Positions 36,621 to 46,975 of a stretch of DNA of 64,000 bases are shown here, one piece after another. The stretch spans positions 915,275 to 979,274 of the forward strand of contig NZ_WSRW01000003.1 of NCBI RefSeq assembly GCF_009770985.1, read 5' to 3'. This stretch comes from Mucilaginibacter lacusdianchii. Its GTDB lineage: Bacteria; Bacteroidota; Bacteroidia; Sphingobacteriales; Sphingobacteriaceae. Position 1 is the first letter of the stretch, and each line of letters opens with the position of its first letter. The notes under the pieces were generated by a model. It did not search any database. It had not been told where the DNA came from and saw only the letters and a list, made by a program, of their open reading frames with translations. A program made the translations under genes and the position numbers.

Positions 36621-36704
36621 ACTATAATAGCGTAGTTTACCATTTAAAAAGCATAATTAGAATTTCTTGTTTTAAGTTATTGCTTTTATCTGTAAAAAGG
36701 GCAC

Positions 36705-36732
36705 AAAAAAAGCCACACCAAAGGTGCGGCTT
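36705..36732 (-). terminator. Rho-independent terminator of the PepSY-like gene
   Basis: On the minus strand AAGCCGCACC and GGTGTGGCTT form a 10-bp stem (one G-U pair) with a 3-nt loop, followed by a T-run. Confidence 0.8.
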
Positions 36733-36760
36733 CTGATATATAGTAAAGGGGAATTTGTAC

Positions 36761-37261
36761 TTAGCTTTTTACTACTTCAAGAGAAGATGTAGGGCTTACT
36801 CTTACTAAAACTTGTTGCCCGTCTTTTTCCAGATTTACGAAGTAAGCAACTTCGTCAGAATAAGATCCTGTAGTTAAGCGAGACAATGACGATGATACTG
36901 CGTTTTCAGTATGGAAACGGATAATTTCGGTAATGTTATAATCTTTGTATTTAATAGCTAATTCTTTACGTGCTGAACTTGGTAACAATTTTGATGACAC
37001 ACTTTGCGTATAACCCAAATATTCACCATTTAAATTATAATAAGCAGTTGTTTTTAAATCATCAACATAAAATTGTGCTTTTTGAAATTCAGATGTCACT
37101 GCCCAGGTTACATCCTCAACACTACCAAATGTTACATCAAATTGATTTCTAACATTGTATGATATCTTGTCTAAGTCATCAGTTTTCTTTACGCCATCAA
37201 AAGCAAATGCACTGACGCTAACTGTAATTGCTGCTACCAACGTTAATATCGCTTTTTTCAT
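36761..37261 (-). CDS. Secreted PepSY-like/BLIP-like hypothetical protein
   Basis: A 166-residue protein with a clean signal peptide (MKKAILTLVAAITVSVSAFAF) and a beta-rich domain resembling PepSY-like (DUF2874) folds common in Bacteroidota: repeated short stretches such as TWAVTSEFQKAQFYVD and YYNLNGEYLGYTQSV. It is probably periplasmic. Function unknown. It has its own -7 element (37301-37308) and terminator. Confidence 0.7.
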   Translation of the reverse strand: MKKAILTLVAAITVSVSAFAFDGVKKTDDLDKISYNVRNQFDVTFGSVEDVTWAVTSEFQKAQFYVDDLKTTAYYNLNGEYLGYTQSVSSKLLPSSARKELAIKYKDYNITEIIRFHTENAVSSSLSRLTTGSYSDEVAYFVNLEKDGQQVLVRVSPTSSLEVVKS

Positions 37262-37568
37262 ATCTTTAAATTTTTACCTTTTCTTTTTTAATTTCTTCAA
37301 CAAAATTAAGTAAGTGTTATGAGGTTTTAAAATTTTAAATAATTATTATGAAAAAGTTATATTGATGCCAGAAATAATATGATATAATTAAAATATTTAA
37401 ATTAAATGTGCCTTCTATTAAAAAACCGTTAAATCAATCGTCTGTGACGTTGTTAAATATTCAATAAAACTTAATTATGGTTGTCAATATCATACCATAT
37501 TTGGTTTTTTGTTGACACATTTATAAATTTAGCATCTTGCACATGCCCGACAATAGTTCTAATATTAG
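37262..37568. other. Intergenic region without a gene
   Basis: About 307 bp of very AT-rich sequence between the PepSY-like gene and mqnA. Apart from the -7 element TAATTTTG at 37301-37308 on the minus strand, I see no ORF, RNA or strong hairpin. Confidence 0.5.
37301..37308 (-). promoter_or_regulatory. -7 promoter element TAATTTTG
   Basis: An exact TAnnTTTG match on the minus strand, 39 nt before the ATG of the PepSY-like gene. No TTG is seen at the usual -33 position. Confidence 0.4.
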
Positions 37569-38312
37569 CTATAGCTTCTGGATATAGTCGAGGAATAGAT
37601 ATAACGCCTCTTTTTTAGGTTCTGTTAATGGATAATCAATTTTATGAAGTAAATAATCTTTTACATCAAAATCACTTCTCATTTCCATTTCCTTAAATAA
37701 ATCTTCCCGATGGTCTAAACCATACTGGAGCGAAATATTGAAAGCATTTATAAATTCTTTTGGAATTGGCTTATTCGCAATCCAGGCAGCAAAAGTAAAA
37801 GGTAAGCCAGTAAACTTAGTCCACTCTGCAGCTAAGTCATATACGTATGGGTATTTGTCTGCTTTCCCAAATGTACGATCGCCTATTTGTACAAATGCAG
37901 TTTGTTCATCTTTTGACTGGCCATAATCAGCAGCGCCGGCAATTTGCTCAGGATTCAGTTTCCAGTAATTTTTTAAAAGTACTTTAGCTAAATTGTTGGA
38001 TGAGCGAGATTCTGGATCTAATTGTAAATACCTCACATCTTTTATATCGCAGTTGCTGAAAATGAAAACAGAGTTAACTGCTCCAACGGCACCTATACAA
38101 TAGTCAGAAACAATTTCCCAATGTGGCAGGCTTAAGGTAGCAGCTACGGGAATCAGACCGATGTCTACCTGGTCGTCAATTAATTTTTGAGCACAATCTG
38201 ATGGATGGTCTAAACTTAAATCTATTTGATTGATAATATCGGTATGTTGTATACCATATAAAAAAGGTTTGGTGTTAGTGTAACTAACAGCAGATATTCT
38301 TATTTTTTTCAA
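37569..38312 (-). CDS. mqnA: Chorismate dehydratase MqnA
   Basis: First enzyme of the futalosine route to menaquinone, converting chorismate to 3-enolpyruvyl-benzoate. The 247-residue protein has the characteristic N-terminus RISAVSYTNTKPFLYGI, DVGLIPVA-type block (VDIGLIPVAA) and CIGAVGAVNSV. It shares a strand with a histidine phosphatase (8 bp upstream) and mqnE, suggesting one operon in the order mqnE, phosphatase, mqnA. Confidence 0.93.
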   Translation of the reverse strand: MKKIRISAVSYTNTKPFLYGIQHTDIINQIDLSLDHPSDCAQKLIDDQVDIGLIPVAATLSLPHWEIVSDYCIGAVGAVNSVFIFSNCDIKDVRYLQLDPESRSSNNLAKVLLKNYWKLNPEQIAGAADYGQSKDEQTAFVQIGDRTFGKADKYPYVYDLAAEWTKFTGLPFTFAAWIANKPIPKEFINAFNISLQYGLDHREDLFKEMEMRSDFDVKDYLLHKIDYPLTEPKKEALYLFLDYIQKL

Positions 38313-38320
38313 AAGTGAAG

Positions 38321-38941
38321 TTAGTGTACTTGTAAGTGAATAGAATTATTAAAGTCGGCTATTTCAAACCGGCTACCATCAAAGGTTACTTTGTATAGCA
38401 CTAAGTTTTGATGCGGAAAAGTTTCCATCTTGGTTAATGGCTGCTCGGTAAGTAGGCACAAAAACAATCGCATAGCACGGCCATGCATACAAATGAGCAC
38501 ATTTTGTTCTTCCGGGTGGCTCATGATGATTTTTAAGGCCTCTTCTTGGCGGATCTTTACTTCGTTCGGGCTTTCACCTTTTTCAAATTTGCTATCTAAC
38601 CGGCCGCTTGTCCAATCACGCATAACTTTTAAAAACGCGGCTTTAGTTTCGGGCGTGCTTCGCTGACCTTCATGTATGCCCCAGGCTAGCTCATCCAAGC
38701 CCGAAAGTTTTTCGAATGAAATGCCAAGGTCAATAAACGGCTGTATGCTTTGTTGTGTACGCTTAAGTTCGGATATATAAATTTTGTCGAATGGTATATG
38801 TTTGTAAGCATCATAAAACATCTGTGCTTGCAGGCGGCCCTCTTGGTTCAAGTCGGTATTCATGCCGCGGCCTTGTACTATGCCTTGTTTATTAAGGTCC
38901 GTTTGTCCGTGACGTACAATATATAGCGTTTTTAAAATCAT
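38321..38941 (-). CDS. Histidine phosphatase (phosphoglycerate mutase-like) family protein
   Basis: A 206-residue protein with the phosphohistidine motif VRHGQTDLN near the N-terminus and the second catalytic His in CMHGRAMR. Members include broad-specificity phosphatases and cobalamin or sugar-phosphate phosphatases; the substrate here is unknown. It lies between mqnE and mqnA with short gaps (19 and 8 bp), so it is probably co-expressed with menaquinone synthesis, although no known futalosine step needs it. Confidence 0.88.
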   Translation of the reverse strand: MILKTLYIVRHGQTDLNKQGIVQGRGMNTDLNQEGRLQAQMFYDAYKHIPFDKIYISELKRTQQSIQPFIDLGISFEKLSGLDELAWGIHEGQRSTPETKAAFLKVMRDWTSGRLDSKFEKGESPNEVKIRQEEALKIIMSHPEEQNVLICMHGRAMRLFLCLLTEQPLTKMETFPHQNLVLYKVTFDGSRFEIADFNNSIHLQVH

Positions 38942-38960
38942 TCTTGTAATTGCAAGCTGC

Positions 38961-40154
38961 TTAGTTTATAACAGGCAACTTATAAAATTGTGGTTTTTTT
39001 TGCTCAGCAAATTCGTAGTTGCTGTAATCGGTAATTACATTGTATAGCGTATCACGTTCAATTGGATGACGACCTACGTGTTTAATTAGCTCCACCAACT
39101 CTTTTGTGCTCATAGCAGGGCGTTGTTCTTCGGCGCCAGCCATTGAGTATATTTTGGTTGTATCGTCTAGTGTTCCATCAATATCATCTACACCAAAATT
39201 TAGCGACAGTTGTGCTGTTGTACGACTGATCATTGCCCAATAAGCCTTAATATGGTCAAAGTTATCCAGGTAAATACGAGCCACTGCATAATTGCGCAAA
39301 TCTTCTATTACAGACACTTCTTTAACGTTCGACATCTGATTGTCTTTGTTTCGGAACTTCAATGGAATAAACGTTTGGAAACCGCCTGTACGGTCTTGTA
39401 ACTGGCGTAGGCGCTCCATATGGTCAACCCGATGGCGATACTCCTCTATATGGCCATAAAGCATTGTAGCGTTTGAACGCATACCTAGCTTATGCCATTC
39501 TTCGTGAATTTGCAACCACTGGTCGGCCGTGCATTTATCCTTAGCAATTTGCTCGCGGATTTCCGGATGGAAAATTTCAGCTCCGCCACCCGGCATTGAT
39601 TCGAGCCCCGATTCTTTCATCAAGCGCATGCCGGTAGCATAATCAACCTTTGCTTTTTTAAAGATGTAATGATACTCAACAGGCGTTAGCGCCTTTACAT
39701 GTAACTCTGGTCGATGTGCTTTGATGGAGCTAAATAGTTGCTGATAAAACGGCATATCATACTGCGGTAATACACCGCCTACAATGTGAACTTCAGTAAC
39801 CGGCTCGTTATCATATTTTTTAACAATATCGAGCATATCGTCCATGGTATACTCCCATCCTTCCGAACGTTGTTTAATCAGCCTGGAGTAAGAGCAGAAT
39901 TTACAATCGTAAACACAAAGGTTCGTCGGCTCAATATGAAAATTGCGGTTAAAATAAGTTTTATCGCCGTGACGCTTCTCGCGAATATAATTGGCTAAAA
40001 CGCCCAAGTAACTAAGTTCGCCTTTTTCATATAAGAGTAAGCCTTCATCAAACGTAATGCGCTCATTGTTTAAAACTTTTTGCGCTATATTTTTAAGATC
40101 AGCAGATAGGTGAGAGTCATTTAACAACACCTGTAGGGATTGTTCAGCGTCCAT
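38961..40154 (-). CDS. mqnE: Aminofutalosine synthase MqnE (radical SAM)
   Basis: A 397-residue radical SAM enzyme that joins 3-enolpyruvyl-benzoate with adenosine to form aminofutalosine. The cluster cysteines are C80-x3-C84-x2-C87 (CVYDCKFC), followed by SYSR. HIVGGVLP and ESMPGGGAEIF are typical of the MqnE/MqnC group. Its position next to mqnA and its length favour MqnE over MqnC, which is the main alternative. A TACTTTTG -7 element precedes it. Confidence 0.88.
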   Translation of the reverse strand: MDAEQSLQVLLNDSHLSADLKNIAQKVLNNERITFDEGLLLYEKGELSYLGVLANYIREKRHGDKTYFNRNFHIEPTNLCVYDCKFCSYSRLIKQRSEGWEYTMDDMLDIVKKYDNEPVTEVHIVGGVLPQYDMPFYQQLFSSIKAHRPELHVKALTPVEYHYIFKKAKVDYATGMRLMKESGLESMPGGGAEIFHPEIREQIAKDKCTADQWLQIHEEWHKLGMRSNATMLYGHIEEYRHRVDHMERLRQLQDRTGGFQTFIPLKFRNKDNQMSNVKEVSVIEDLRNYAVARIYLDNFDHIKAYWAMISRTTAQLSLNFGVDDIDGTLDDTTKIYSMAGAEEQRPAMSTKELVELIKHVGRHPIERDTLYNVITDYSNYEFAEQKKPQFYKLPVIN

Positions 40155-40173
40155 TAAATTACTATTTTTTCTG

Positions 40174-40181
40174 CAAAAGTA
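40174..40181 (-). promoter_or_regulatory. -7 promoter element TACTTTTG for mqnE
   Basis: An exact TAnnTTTG match on the minus strand, 19 nt before the mqnE ATG. Confidence 0.45.
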
Positions 40182-40377
40182 CTATAATCGATTTGATACC
40201 ATATCACCTTTATGTAACAAAAACGCCAGGTTATTTTTAGAACTAGTGCCAAGCTATTATACGGGCATCAACCTAAGTTGTTGCTTTACAGCTTAAACCA
40301 CAAAACCCTACAATGGACAAAACAACTTAAATAATTTAGTGTAATTTTAACATCTAGTAATTTACGACTGCTTTTGT

Positions 40378-41499
40378 ATGAAGATTGAAACCCTTGCTAT
40401 TCATGCCGCCAACTATACCGACTCAGCGTCTAAAGCGGTTGTGCAACCATTGGTATTGTCTACCACATTTGAACGGGACGAAGATGGTGGCTATTCAAAG
40501 GGCTTCAGTTACAGTCGGGCGGATAACCCAAATCGGCGTATGCTGGAAACTGTGTTGGCCAAATTAGAGGGCGGTGCAGATGCGGCTGCTTTTTCTTCAG
40601 GCAATGCCGCTGGTATGACAGTGTTTCAATCCTTTCAGCCCGGAACACACGTTATAGCGCCCAATGATATGTACCACGGCTTGCGCAATCAATTAAAGAG
40701 TTTATTTAATGGTGTGTTAGCGTTTGACTTTATTGACTTAACTGATGAACAGACTCTCAGAAATCATATTAAACCCACTACTGGATTGATATGGATCGAG
40801 ACGCCTTCTAATCCATTACTGAAGCTTACTGATATCAGGAAGGTAGTCCAAATTGCTCATCAGCATTATATAAAAGTAGTTTGCGATAATACTTTCGCAA
40901 CGCCAATTGGTCAGCAACCGTTAAGTCTGGGTGCAGATATGGTTATGCATTCTACCACCAAGTACTTGGGTGGCCATAGTGATTTAACTGGTGGCGCACT
41001 CATTACTGCACGGGAAGATGACTGGTGGGAACGTATAAAACAAATTCAGCAAATGGGCGGTGCAATACCTTCGCCTACAGATTGTTATTGGCTAACCAGA
41101 AGCATTAAAACGTTGCCATACCGAATGCGCGGGCATGTTTATAACGCGCAGCTATTGGCAGCATATCTGGAAAAACAACCTCAGGTGGAAAAGGTATTAT
41201 ACCCAGGATTGCCTTCTCATTCCCAATATCATTTAGCTCAAGATCAAATGTTAAATTCAGGCGGAATGTTATCATTCCTCATTAAGGGCAATGCAGAACA
41301 GGCAATGCGTGTTGCATCTTCTACACGCTTATTTACAAATGCTACCAGTTTGGGCGGTGTTGAAAGTTTAATTGAACATCGTGCATCCACAGAAGGCCCT
41401 GATACCAAAACGCCTCAGAATCTGTTAAGAGTATCCGTTGGACTTGAACATATAGATGATTTGATTGCTGATATTGATTTAGCTTTAAGCTCTTTATAA
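40378..41499 (+). CDS. PLP-dependent trans-sulfuration enzyme (cystathionine gamma-synthase/lyase family)
   Basis: A 373-residue Cys/Met-metabolism PLP enzyme. The cofactor lysine is Lys195 in HSTTKYLGGHSD, and the family blocks FSYSRADNPNRR, ALEGG-like (KLEGGADAAAFSSGNAA) and WIETPSNPLL are present. Sequence alone does not separate cystathionine gamma-synthase, beta-lyase and gamma-lyase. It lies 459 bp upstream of metY on the same strand, but metY has its own promoter and riboswitch. Confidence 0.9.
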   Translation: MKIETLAIHAANYTDSASKAVVQPLVLSTTFERDEDGGYSKGFSYSRADNPNRRMLETVLAKLEGGADAAAFSSGNAAGMTVFQSFQPGTHVIAPNDMYHGLRNQLKSLFNGVLAFDFIDLTDEQTLRNHIKPTTGLIWIETPSNPLLKLTDIRKVVQIAHQHYIKVVCDNTFATPIGQQPLSLGADMVMHSTTKYLGGHSDLTGGALITAREDDWWERIKQIQQMGGAIPSPTDCYWLTRSIKTLPYRMRGHVYNAQLLAAYLEKQPQVEKVLYPGLPSHSQYHLAQDQMLNSGGMLSFLIKGNAEQAMRVASSTRLFTNATSLGGVESLIEHRASTEGPDTKTPQNLLRVSVGLEHIDDLIADIDLALSSL

Positions 41500-41517
41500 A
41501 TTTATTTTCAATTATTG

Positions 41518-41549
41518 TTGCAAATCTTATTTTTTGCATTCTATCTTTG
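41518..41549 (+). promoter_or_regulatory. Promoter for the metY leader
   Basis: TTG (41518-41520) is followed 21 nt later by TATCTTTG (41542-41549), an exact -7 match. It predicts a transcript starting near 41555, about 400 nt before metY. Confidence 0.55.
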
Positions 41550-41601
41550 TGGCGTCAAAAGACAGTATTAGTCTTAATCAAACACCCCTCAAAAGGTTTT
41601 G

Positions 41602-41714
41602 ATTTATAAAGAAGCGGCGAGAGATCAGGCTCCCCGACCCGCTGGCAACCCTCCTACGTAGGAGAAGGTGCCAATTCCTGTCCCGGAAAACAATAATGAC
41701 CGGGGGATATAAAT
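41602..41714 (+). promoter_or_regulatory. SAM riboswitch (S-box, SAM-I type)
   Basis: The sequence fits the S-box aptamer: P1 ATTTATA (41602-41608) with TATAAAT (41708-41714); P2 GCGG...CCGC enclosing GAGAGATCAGGCTCCCCGAC and followed by GCTGGCAACC; P3 CTCCTACGTAGGAG; the conserved GGTGCCAATTCCTG; and P4 CCCGG...CCGGG. It lies upstream of methionine biosynthesis genes (metY-metX-hom), the usual target. No intrinsic terminator directly follows P1; instead a small ORF starts 10 nt later, so control may act on translation of that ORF. Confidence 0.88.
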
Positions 41715-41723
41715 TTAACAACC

Positions 41724-43287
<1,564 letters not shown>

Positions 43288-43327
43288 TGTTGAACTCATT
43301 TGATAGGTTAATTTGTTTGAATAATGT

Positions 43328-43359
43328 TAAAGTCTCCTCCAAAATTGAAGGAGGCTTTA
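43328..43359 (+). terminator. Hairpin terminator between metY and metX
   Basis: TAAAGTCTCCT (43328-43338) pairs with AGGAGGCTTTA (43349-43359), with one G-U pair, followed by a short T-rich stretch. It ends 10 nt before metX, so it may only partly stop transcription into metX. Confidence 0.65.
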
Positions 43360-43369
43360 GATATTTTTA

Positions 43370-44422
43370 ATGTATTTGAAAACTTTTACATACAGTGGTG
43401 CTTTCGAGCTGGAGTCAGGACGAACCTTGCAAAATTTGCAGATAGGTTATCATGTCTACGGCCGTTTAAATGCGCAAAAAAATAATGTGGTATGGGTGTG
43501 CCATGCCCTTACCGCTAATTCTGATGTTTTTGATTGGTGGAAAGGATTTGTTGGTGAGGATTGCTTCTTTAATCCGGATGAGCATTTCATTATTTGCGCT
43601 AATGTTTTGAGTTCGCCATATGGTACAACCAATCCGTTGAGTATTGACACTAAAACGCAGCAACCTTATTATCTAAACTTTCCTATATGCACCATCCGCG
43701 ATATGGCCAAAGCGCATCAGCTACTGGCCGATCACCTGGATATAAATAATGTAGAGGTATTAATAGGTGGCTCATTGGGTGGGCAGCAGGCTTTAGAGTG
43801 GAGCATCCAACAGCCTAACCGCATTCAAAAGCTTATATTGATTGCTTCCAATGCCTTTCATTCCCCTTGGGGTATAGCATTCAACGAGTCTCAACGACTG
43901 GCTATAAGTGCAGACCCTACGTTTTATCAAAATACGCCCGATGGTGGCAGCGCAGGTTTAAAAGCGGCTCGCAGTATGGCCTTGTTGTCTTACAGGGGAT
44001 ATCAAGCTTATAATCAAACACAAAAGGAACCAACATCCGCTTTAGTCGATGGCTTTCGTGCGGCCTCTTATCAAAGCTATCAAGGCGACAAACTTGTAAA
44101 ACGTTTTAATGCTTATAGCTACTGGTATTTGAGCAAAGCTATGGACTCACACCATGTAAGCCGCAACCGCGGCAGTGTTGAAGATGTACTTGCTTTGGTA
44201 AAAGCTAATACATTAATAATTGGCATTACATCAGATATTCTTTTTCCGGCTACTGAGCAGCAATATATGGCTCAACATATTCCAAATGCAATATATGCCG
44301 AGTTTGACACCGTTTATGCGCACGACGGCTTTTTAATTGAAACCGGCATTTTAACAAATATTGTATCCTCCTTTTTTAATCAACATACACAAACCATCGC
44401 ATTACAAAATCTTTCTGAATGA
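43370..44422 (+). CDS. metX: Homoserine O-acetyltransferase MetX
   Basis: Acetylates homoserine with acetyl-CoA, supplying the MetY substrate. A 350-residue alpha/beta-hydrolase fold protein with nucleophile Ser135 (GGSLGGQQALEW), an acidic residue region ITSDILFP and the catalytic His in YAHDGFL. The early NVVWVCHALTANSDV is typical. Its stop overlaps the start of hom by 4 nt (ATGA), which implies translational coupling. Confidence 0.95.
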   Translation: MYLKTFTYSGAFELESGRTLQNLQIGYHVYGRLNAQKNNVVWVCHALTANSDVFDWWKGFVGEDCFFNPDEHFIICANVLSSPYGTTNPLSIDTKTQQPYYLNFPICTIRDMAKAHQLLADHLDINNVEVLIGGSLGGQQALEWSIQQPNRIQKLILIASNAFHSPWGIAFNESQRLAISADPTFYQNTPDGGSAGLKAARSMALLSYRGYQAYNQTQKEPTSALVDGFRAASYQSYQGDKLVKRFNAYSYWYLSKAMDSHHVSRNRGSVEDVLALVKANTLIIGITSDILFPATEQQYMAQHIPNAIYAEFDTVYAHDGFLIETGILTNIVSSFFNQHTQTIALQNLSE

Positions 44423-45633
44423 GTACTAAATTGAATATAGGTTTATTCGGTTTTGGTGTAGTTGGGCAAGGCCTGTACGACATCATCAAAACCAAAAACC
44501 TGAATCTTGAAATTAAAAAAATAGCCATTAAGCATCCTGGCAAGCTCCGTTCTTTGCCGCCTGAGCTATTTACCACTGATAAAGACGAATTGCTTAACAA
44601 CCCCGAAATCAATACCATTGTTGAGCTGATTAATGATACCGAAGCTGCTTTTGATATCGTTTCAACGGCGCTTAAGTCAGGAAAAAACGTAGTGTCAGCC
44701 AGTAAAAAAATGATTGCCTTGCATTTGCAGGAATTGTTGGACTTGCAACGCGAACATGGCACATCGTTATTATACGAAGGAGCCGTATGCGGCAGTATTC
44801 CTATTATTCGTAATCTAGAAGAATACTATGACAACGAATTGCTGCACTCCATCAGCGGAATTTTCAACGGTTCATCCAATTATATTCTTTCAAAAGGCTT
44901 TTTAGAGAACATGGACTACGCTGCGGCGTTAAAATTAGCGCAAGACTTAGGCTTTGCAGAAACTGACCCTACCATGGATGTAGGCGGTTTCGATGCCAAA
45001 TTCAAACTCGTTATTGCAGCGGCACATGCTTACGGTTTAATTGTGAAACCTGAAGATGTGTTAAATATAGGTATCCAGAACCTGTCTGCGCATGACATGC
45101 GATATGCCCGCGAAAAGCGCTGGAAAATAAAATTGGTACCTGTAGCCAAAGAGTTGGATGCACAAAACGTTACGCTGTTTGTGATGCCAAAATTTGTTAC
45201 CGAAACCGAGTTTTTGTATAATGTAGAGTACGAATATAATGGTGTAACTGTACAGGCTGCCTTTGCCGACCAGCAATTCTTTTTTGGTAAAGGCGCTGGC
45301 GGCCACCCTACTGGCTCGGCGGTATTATCTGATATTGCTGCCTTGCGTTACGATTACAGTTATGAGTACAAAAAAGCAAATCAAAAGCACAGTCTGCACT
45401 TTACCAACGATGTAGAATTATACGTTTACTTGCGCTACGAAGATGAGCAATTGGTTGAAGATTTAAATTTCATCCATATTAAGGAGCGTTTTTATTCGGG
45501 CGATTTTAAGTTTGTAATTGGAAAAGTAAATCTGCAAAATCTGATTAATCATCAGCAACGTATATCTGAAAGCAAGGCATTTGTTGCCTTTGCCGATCAG
45601 CTATCTGGGGTCAATTTAGCTTCGGCAGAATAA
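44419..45633 (+). CDS. hom: Homoserine dehydrogenase
   Basis: Reduces aspartate semialdehyde to homoserine. The 404-residue protein has the NAD(P)-binding GFGVVGQGL near residue 10, the catalytic segment GAVCGSIPIIRNLEEYY, FNGSSNYILS, and the substrate-binding ETDPTMDVGGFDAKFKL. The C-terminal part (about 320-404) is short and may be a reduced ACT-like domain. No aspartokinase is fused. With metX and metY it forms the homoserine-to-homocysteine branch. Confidence 0.94.
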   Translation: MSTKLNIGLFGFGVVGQGLYDIIKTKNLNLEIKKIAIKHPGKLRSLPPELFTTDKDELLNNPEINTIVELINDTEAAFDIVSTALKSGKNVVSASKKMIALHLQELLDLQREHGTSLLYEGAVCGSIPIIRNLEEYYDNELLHSISGIFNGSSNYILSKGFLENMDYAAALKLAQDLGFAETDPTMDVGGFDAKFKLVIAAAHAYGLIVKPEDVLNIGIQNLSAHDMRYAREKRWKIKLVPVAKELDAQNVTLFVMPKFVTETEFLYNVEYEYNGVTVQAAFADQQFFFGKGAGGHPTGSAVLSDIAALRYDYSYEYKKANQKHSLHFTNDVELYVYLRYEDEQLVEDLNFIHIKERFYSGDFKFVIGKVNLQNLINHQQRISESKAFVAFADQLSGVNLASAE

Positions 45634-45676
45634 TAACGGTTATAAGTTTTAAGTAGATTTCTTTAAACTGTTAAAG

Positions 45677-45705
45677 GCAAACGGCTTCAATATGAAGCCG
45701 TTTGC
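45677..45705 (+). terminator. Rho-independent terminator after hom
   Basis: GCAAACGGCTTCA (45677-45689) and TGAAGCCGTTTGC (45693-45705) form a perfect 13-bp stem with a 3-nt loop, followed by TGTTTTA. Confidence 0.88.
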
Positions 45706-45767
45706 TGTTTTATGAATATGGTAGGCCTTAACCGAGATTTTGTGACTGCATAATGTAAAGAGATTGT

Positions 45768-45775
45768 TATATTTG
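45768..45775 (+). promoter_or_regulatory. -7 promoter element TATATTTG for the glycan operon
   Basis: An exact TAnnTTTG match 30 nt before ATG 45806. The nearest TTG lies about 25 nt upstream, further than usual. Confidence 0.4.
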
Positions 45776-45805
45776 TAGTAAGTAATTCAGGTGCCTGCTC
45801 TATTG

Positions 45806-46975
45806 ATGTCGAAGTTTTTAAAGCTTTTTACCAACCGCGCTTTTGTAACCGTAATTTGGTTTGGTTTAAGCTTGTTTGCAGTAATTAAACAAGCGCTACA
45901 TCATCACATTAACAACTACTTAATCTACAAATATACATTCACTAACCTAATACACCAGGTTAATTTGTATACGCCGCAACCCCAGTTTTATGAAGACAGT
46001 AACCACTACGGGCCATTGTTTGCCTTGGTTATTGCGCCTTTTACTCTTTTTCCAGACCTGCTGGGCTGTATACTTTGGGTAATGGTAAACGCTTTGGTTT
46101 TACACAAAGCTATTTTAATGTTGCCTGTTAGCCCATGGCAAAAATCAGCCGTTTTGATAATCTGCGCACACGAATTAATGACGGCGTCATTCAACGTACA
46201 GTTCAATCCTATTATGGCAGCCCTTATTATTTTAAGCTTTATTTTTATAAAGAGAAAACAGGATATATGGGCAGCATTAGTCATCGTTGTAGGTACTTAT
46301 ATCAAGCTGTATGGTGTTGTTGGATTGGCTTTTTTCTTTTTTTCAGAGCAAAAATGGCACTTCATTAAATGGCTAATTATATGGGGACTTGTTATGTTGG
46401 TGTTGCCAATGTTGTTTTCTTCGCCCGAGTTTGTGTTGCAAAGTTATTATGATTGGTATGCAAGCTTGGCCGATAAAAATGCCCACAACGCGGTATCTTT
46501 AATGCAGGATATCAGTGTGATGGGAATTGTTCGACGAGTGTTTAGCTATCCGCAATTATCTAATTTTGTAGTGCTGGTTCCGGCAATGCTTGTTTTTGCT
46601 TCATCATATTTTAATTTTAGAAGTTATTCAAAAACACCGTATCAATTGTTGATTTTATCTTCAACGTTAATTTTTACGGTAATATTCAGTACCGGTTCCG
46701 AATCGCCAACTTATATTATTGCATTTGTGGGCGTGGCCATATGGTTTGTAAACTTACCGCAGCCGGTTACTAATTTGAATGTTGCCTTATTGGTTTTTGC
46801 TTTATTGATTACCAGTTTGTCGCCTTCTGATCTTTTTCCTAAATTTATTAATCAACAATATATTAAACCTTACGCATTGAAGGCACTGCCCTGTTTTTTG
46901 ATTTGGCTTAAAATAGTATACGAAAGCTTAACGCGTAAATTCAACCAGGAACCGTCCTACGAGGTTGCAAGATGA
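45806..46975 (+). CDS. GT87/DUF2029-like membrane glycosyltransferase (GT-C fold)
   Basis: A 389-residue protein with about ten membrane helices. It shows DUF2029/GT87 traits: SNHYGPLFALV in the first periplasmic loop, FNVQFNPIMAALI, and GTYIKLYGVVG. GT-C enzymes take sugars from polyprenyl-phosphate carriers at the periplasmic face. ATG 45806 is used; GTG 45791 is an alternative. It overlaps the next gene by 4 nt (ATGA), and that gene makes the likely lipid-linked donor. Confidence 0.78.
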   Translation: MSKFLKLFTNRAFVTVIWFGLSLFAVIKQALHHHINNYLIYKYTFTNLIHQVNLYTPQPQFYEDSNHYGPLFALVIAPFTLFPDLLGCILWVMVNALVLHKAILMLPVSPWQKSAVLIICAHELMTASFNVQFNPIMAALIILSFIFIKRKQDIWAALVIVVGTYIKLYGVVGLAFFFFSEQKWHFIKWLIIWGLVMLVLPMLFSSPEFVLQSYYDWYASLADKNAHNAVSLMQDISVMGIVRRVFSYPQLSNFVVLVPAMLVFASSYFNFRSYSKTPYQLLILSSTLIFTVIFSTGSESPTYIIAFVGVAIWFVNLPQPVTNLNVALLVFALLITSLSPSDLFPKFINQQYIKPYALKALPCFLIWLKIVYESLTRKFNQEPSYEVAR

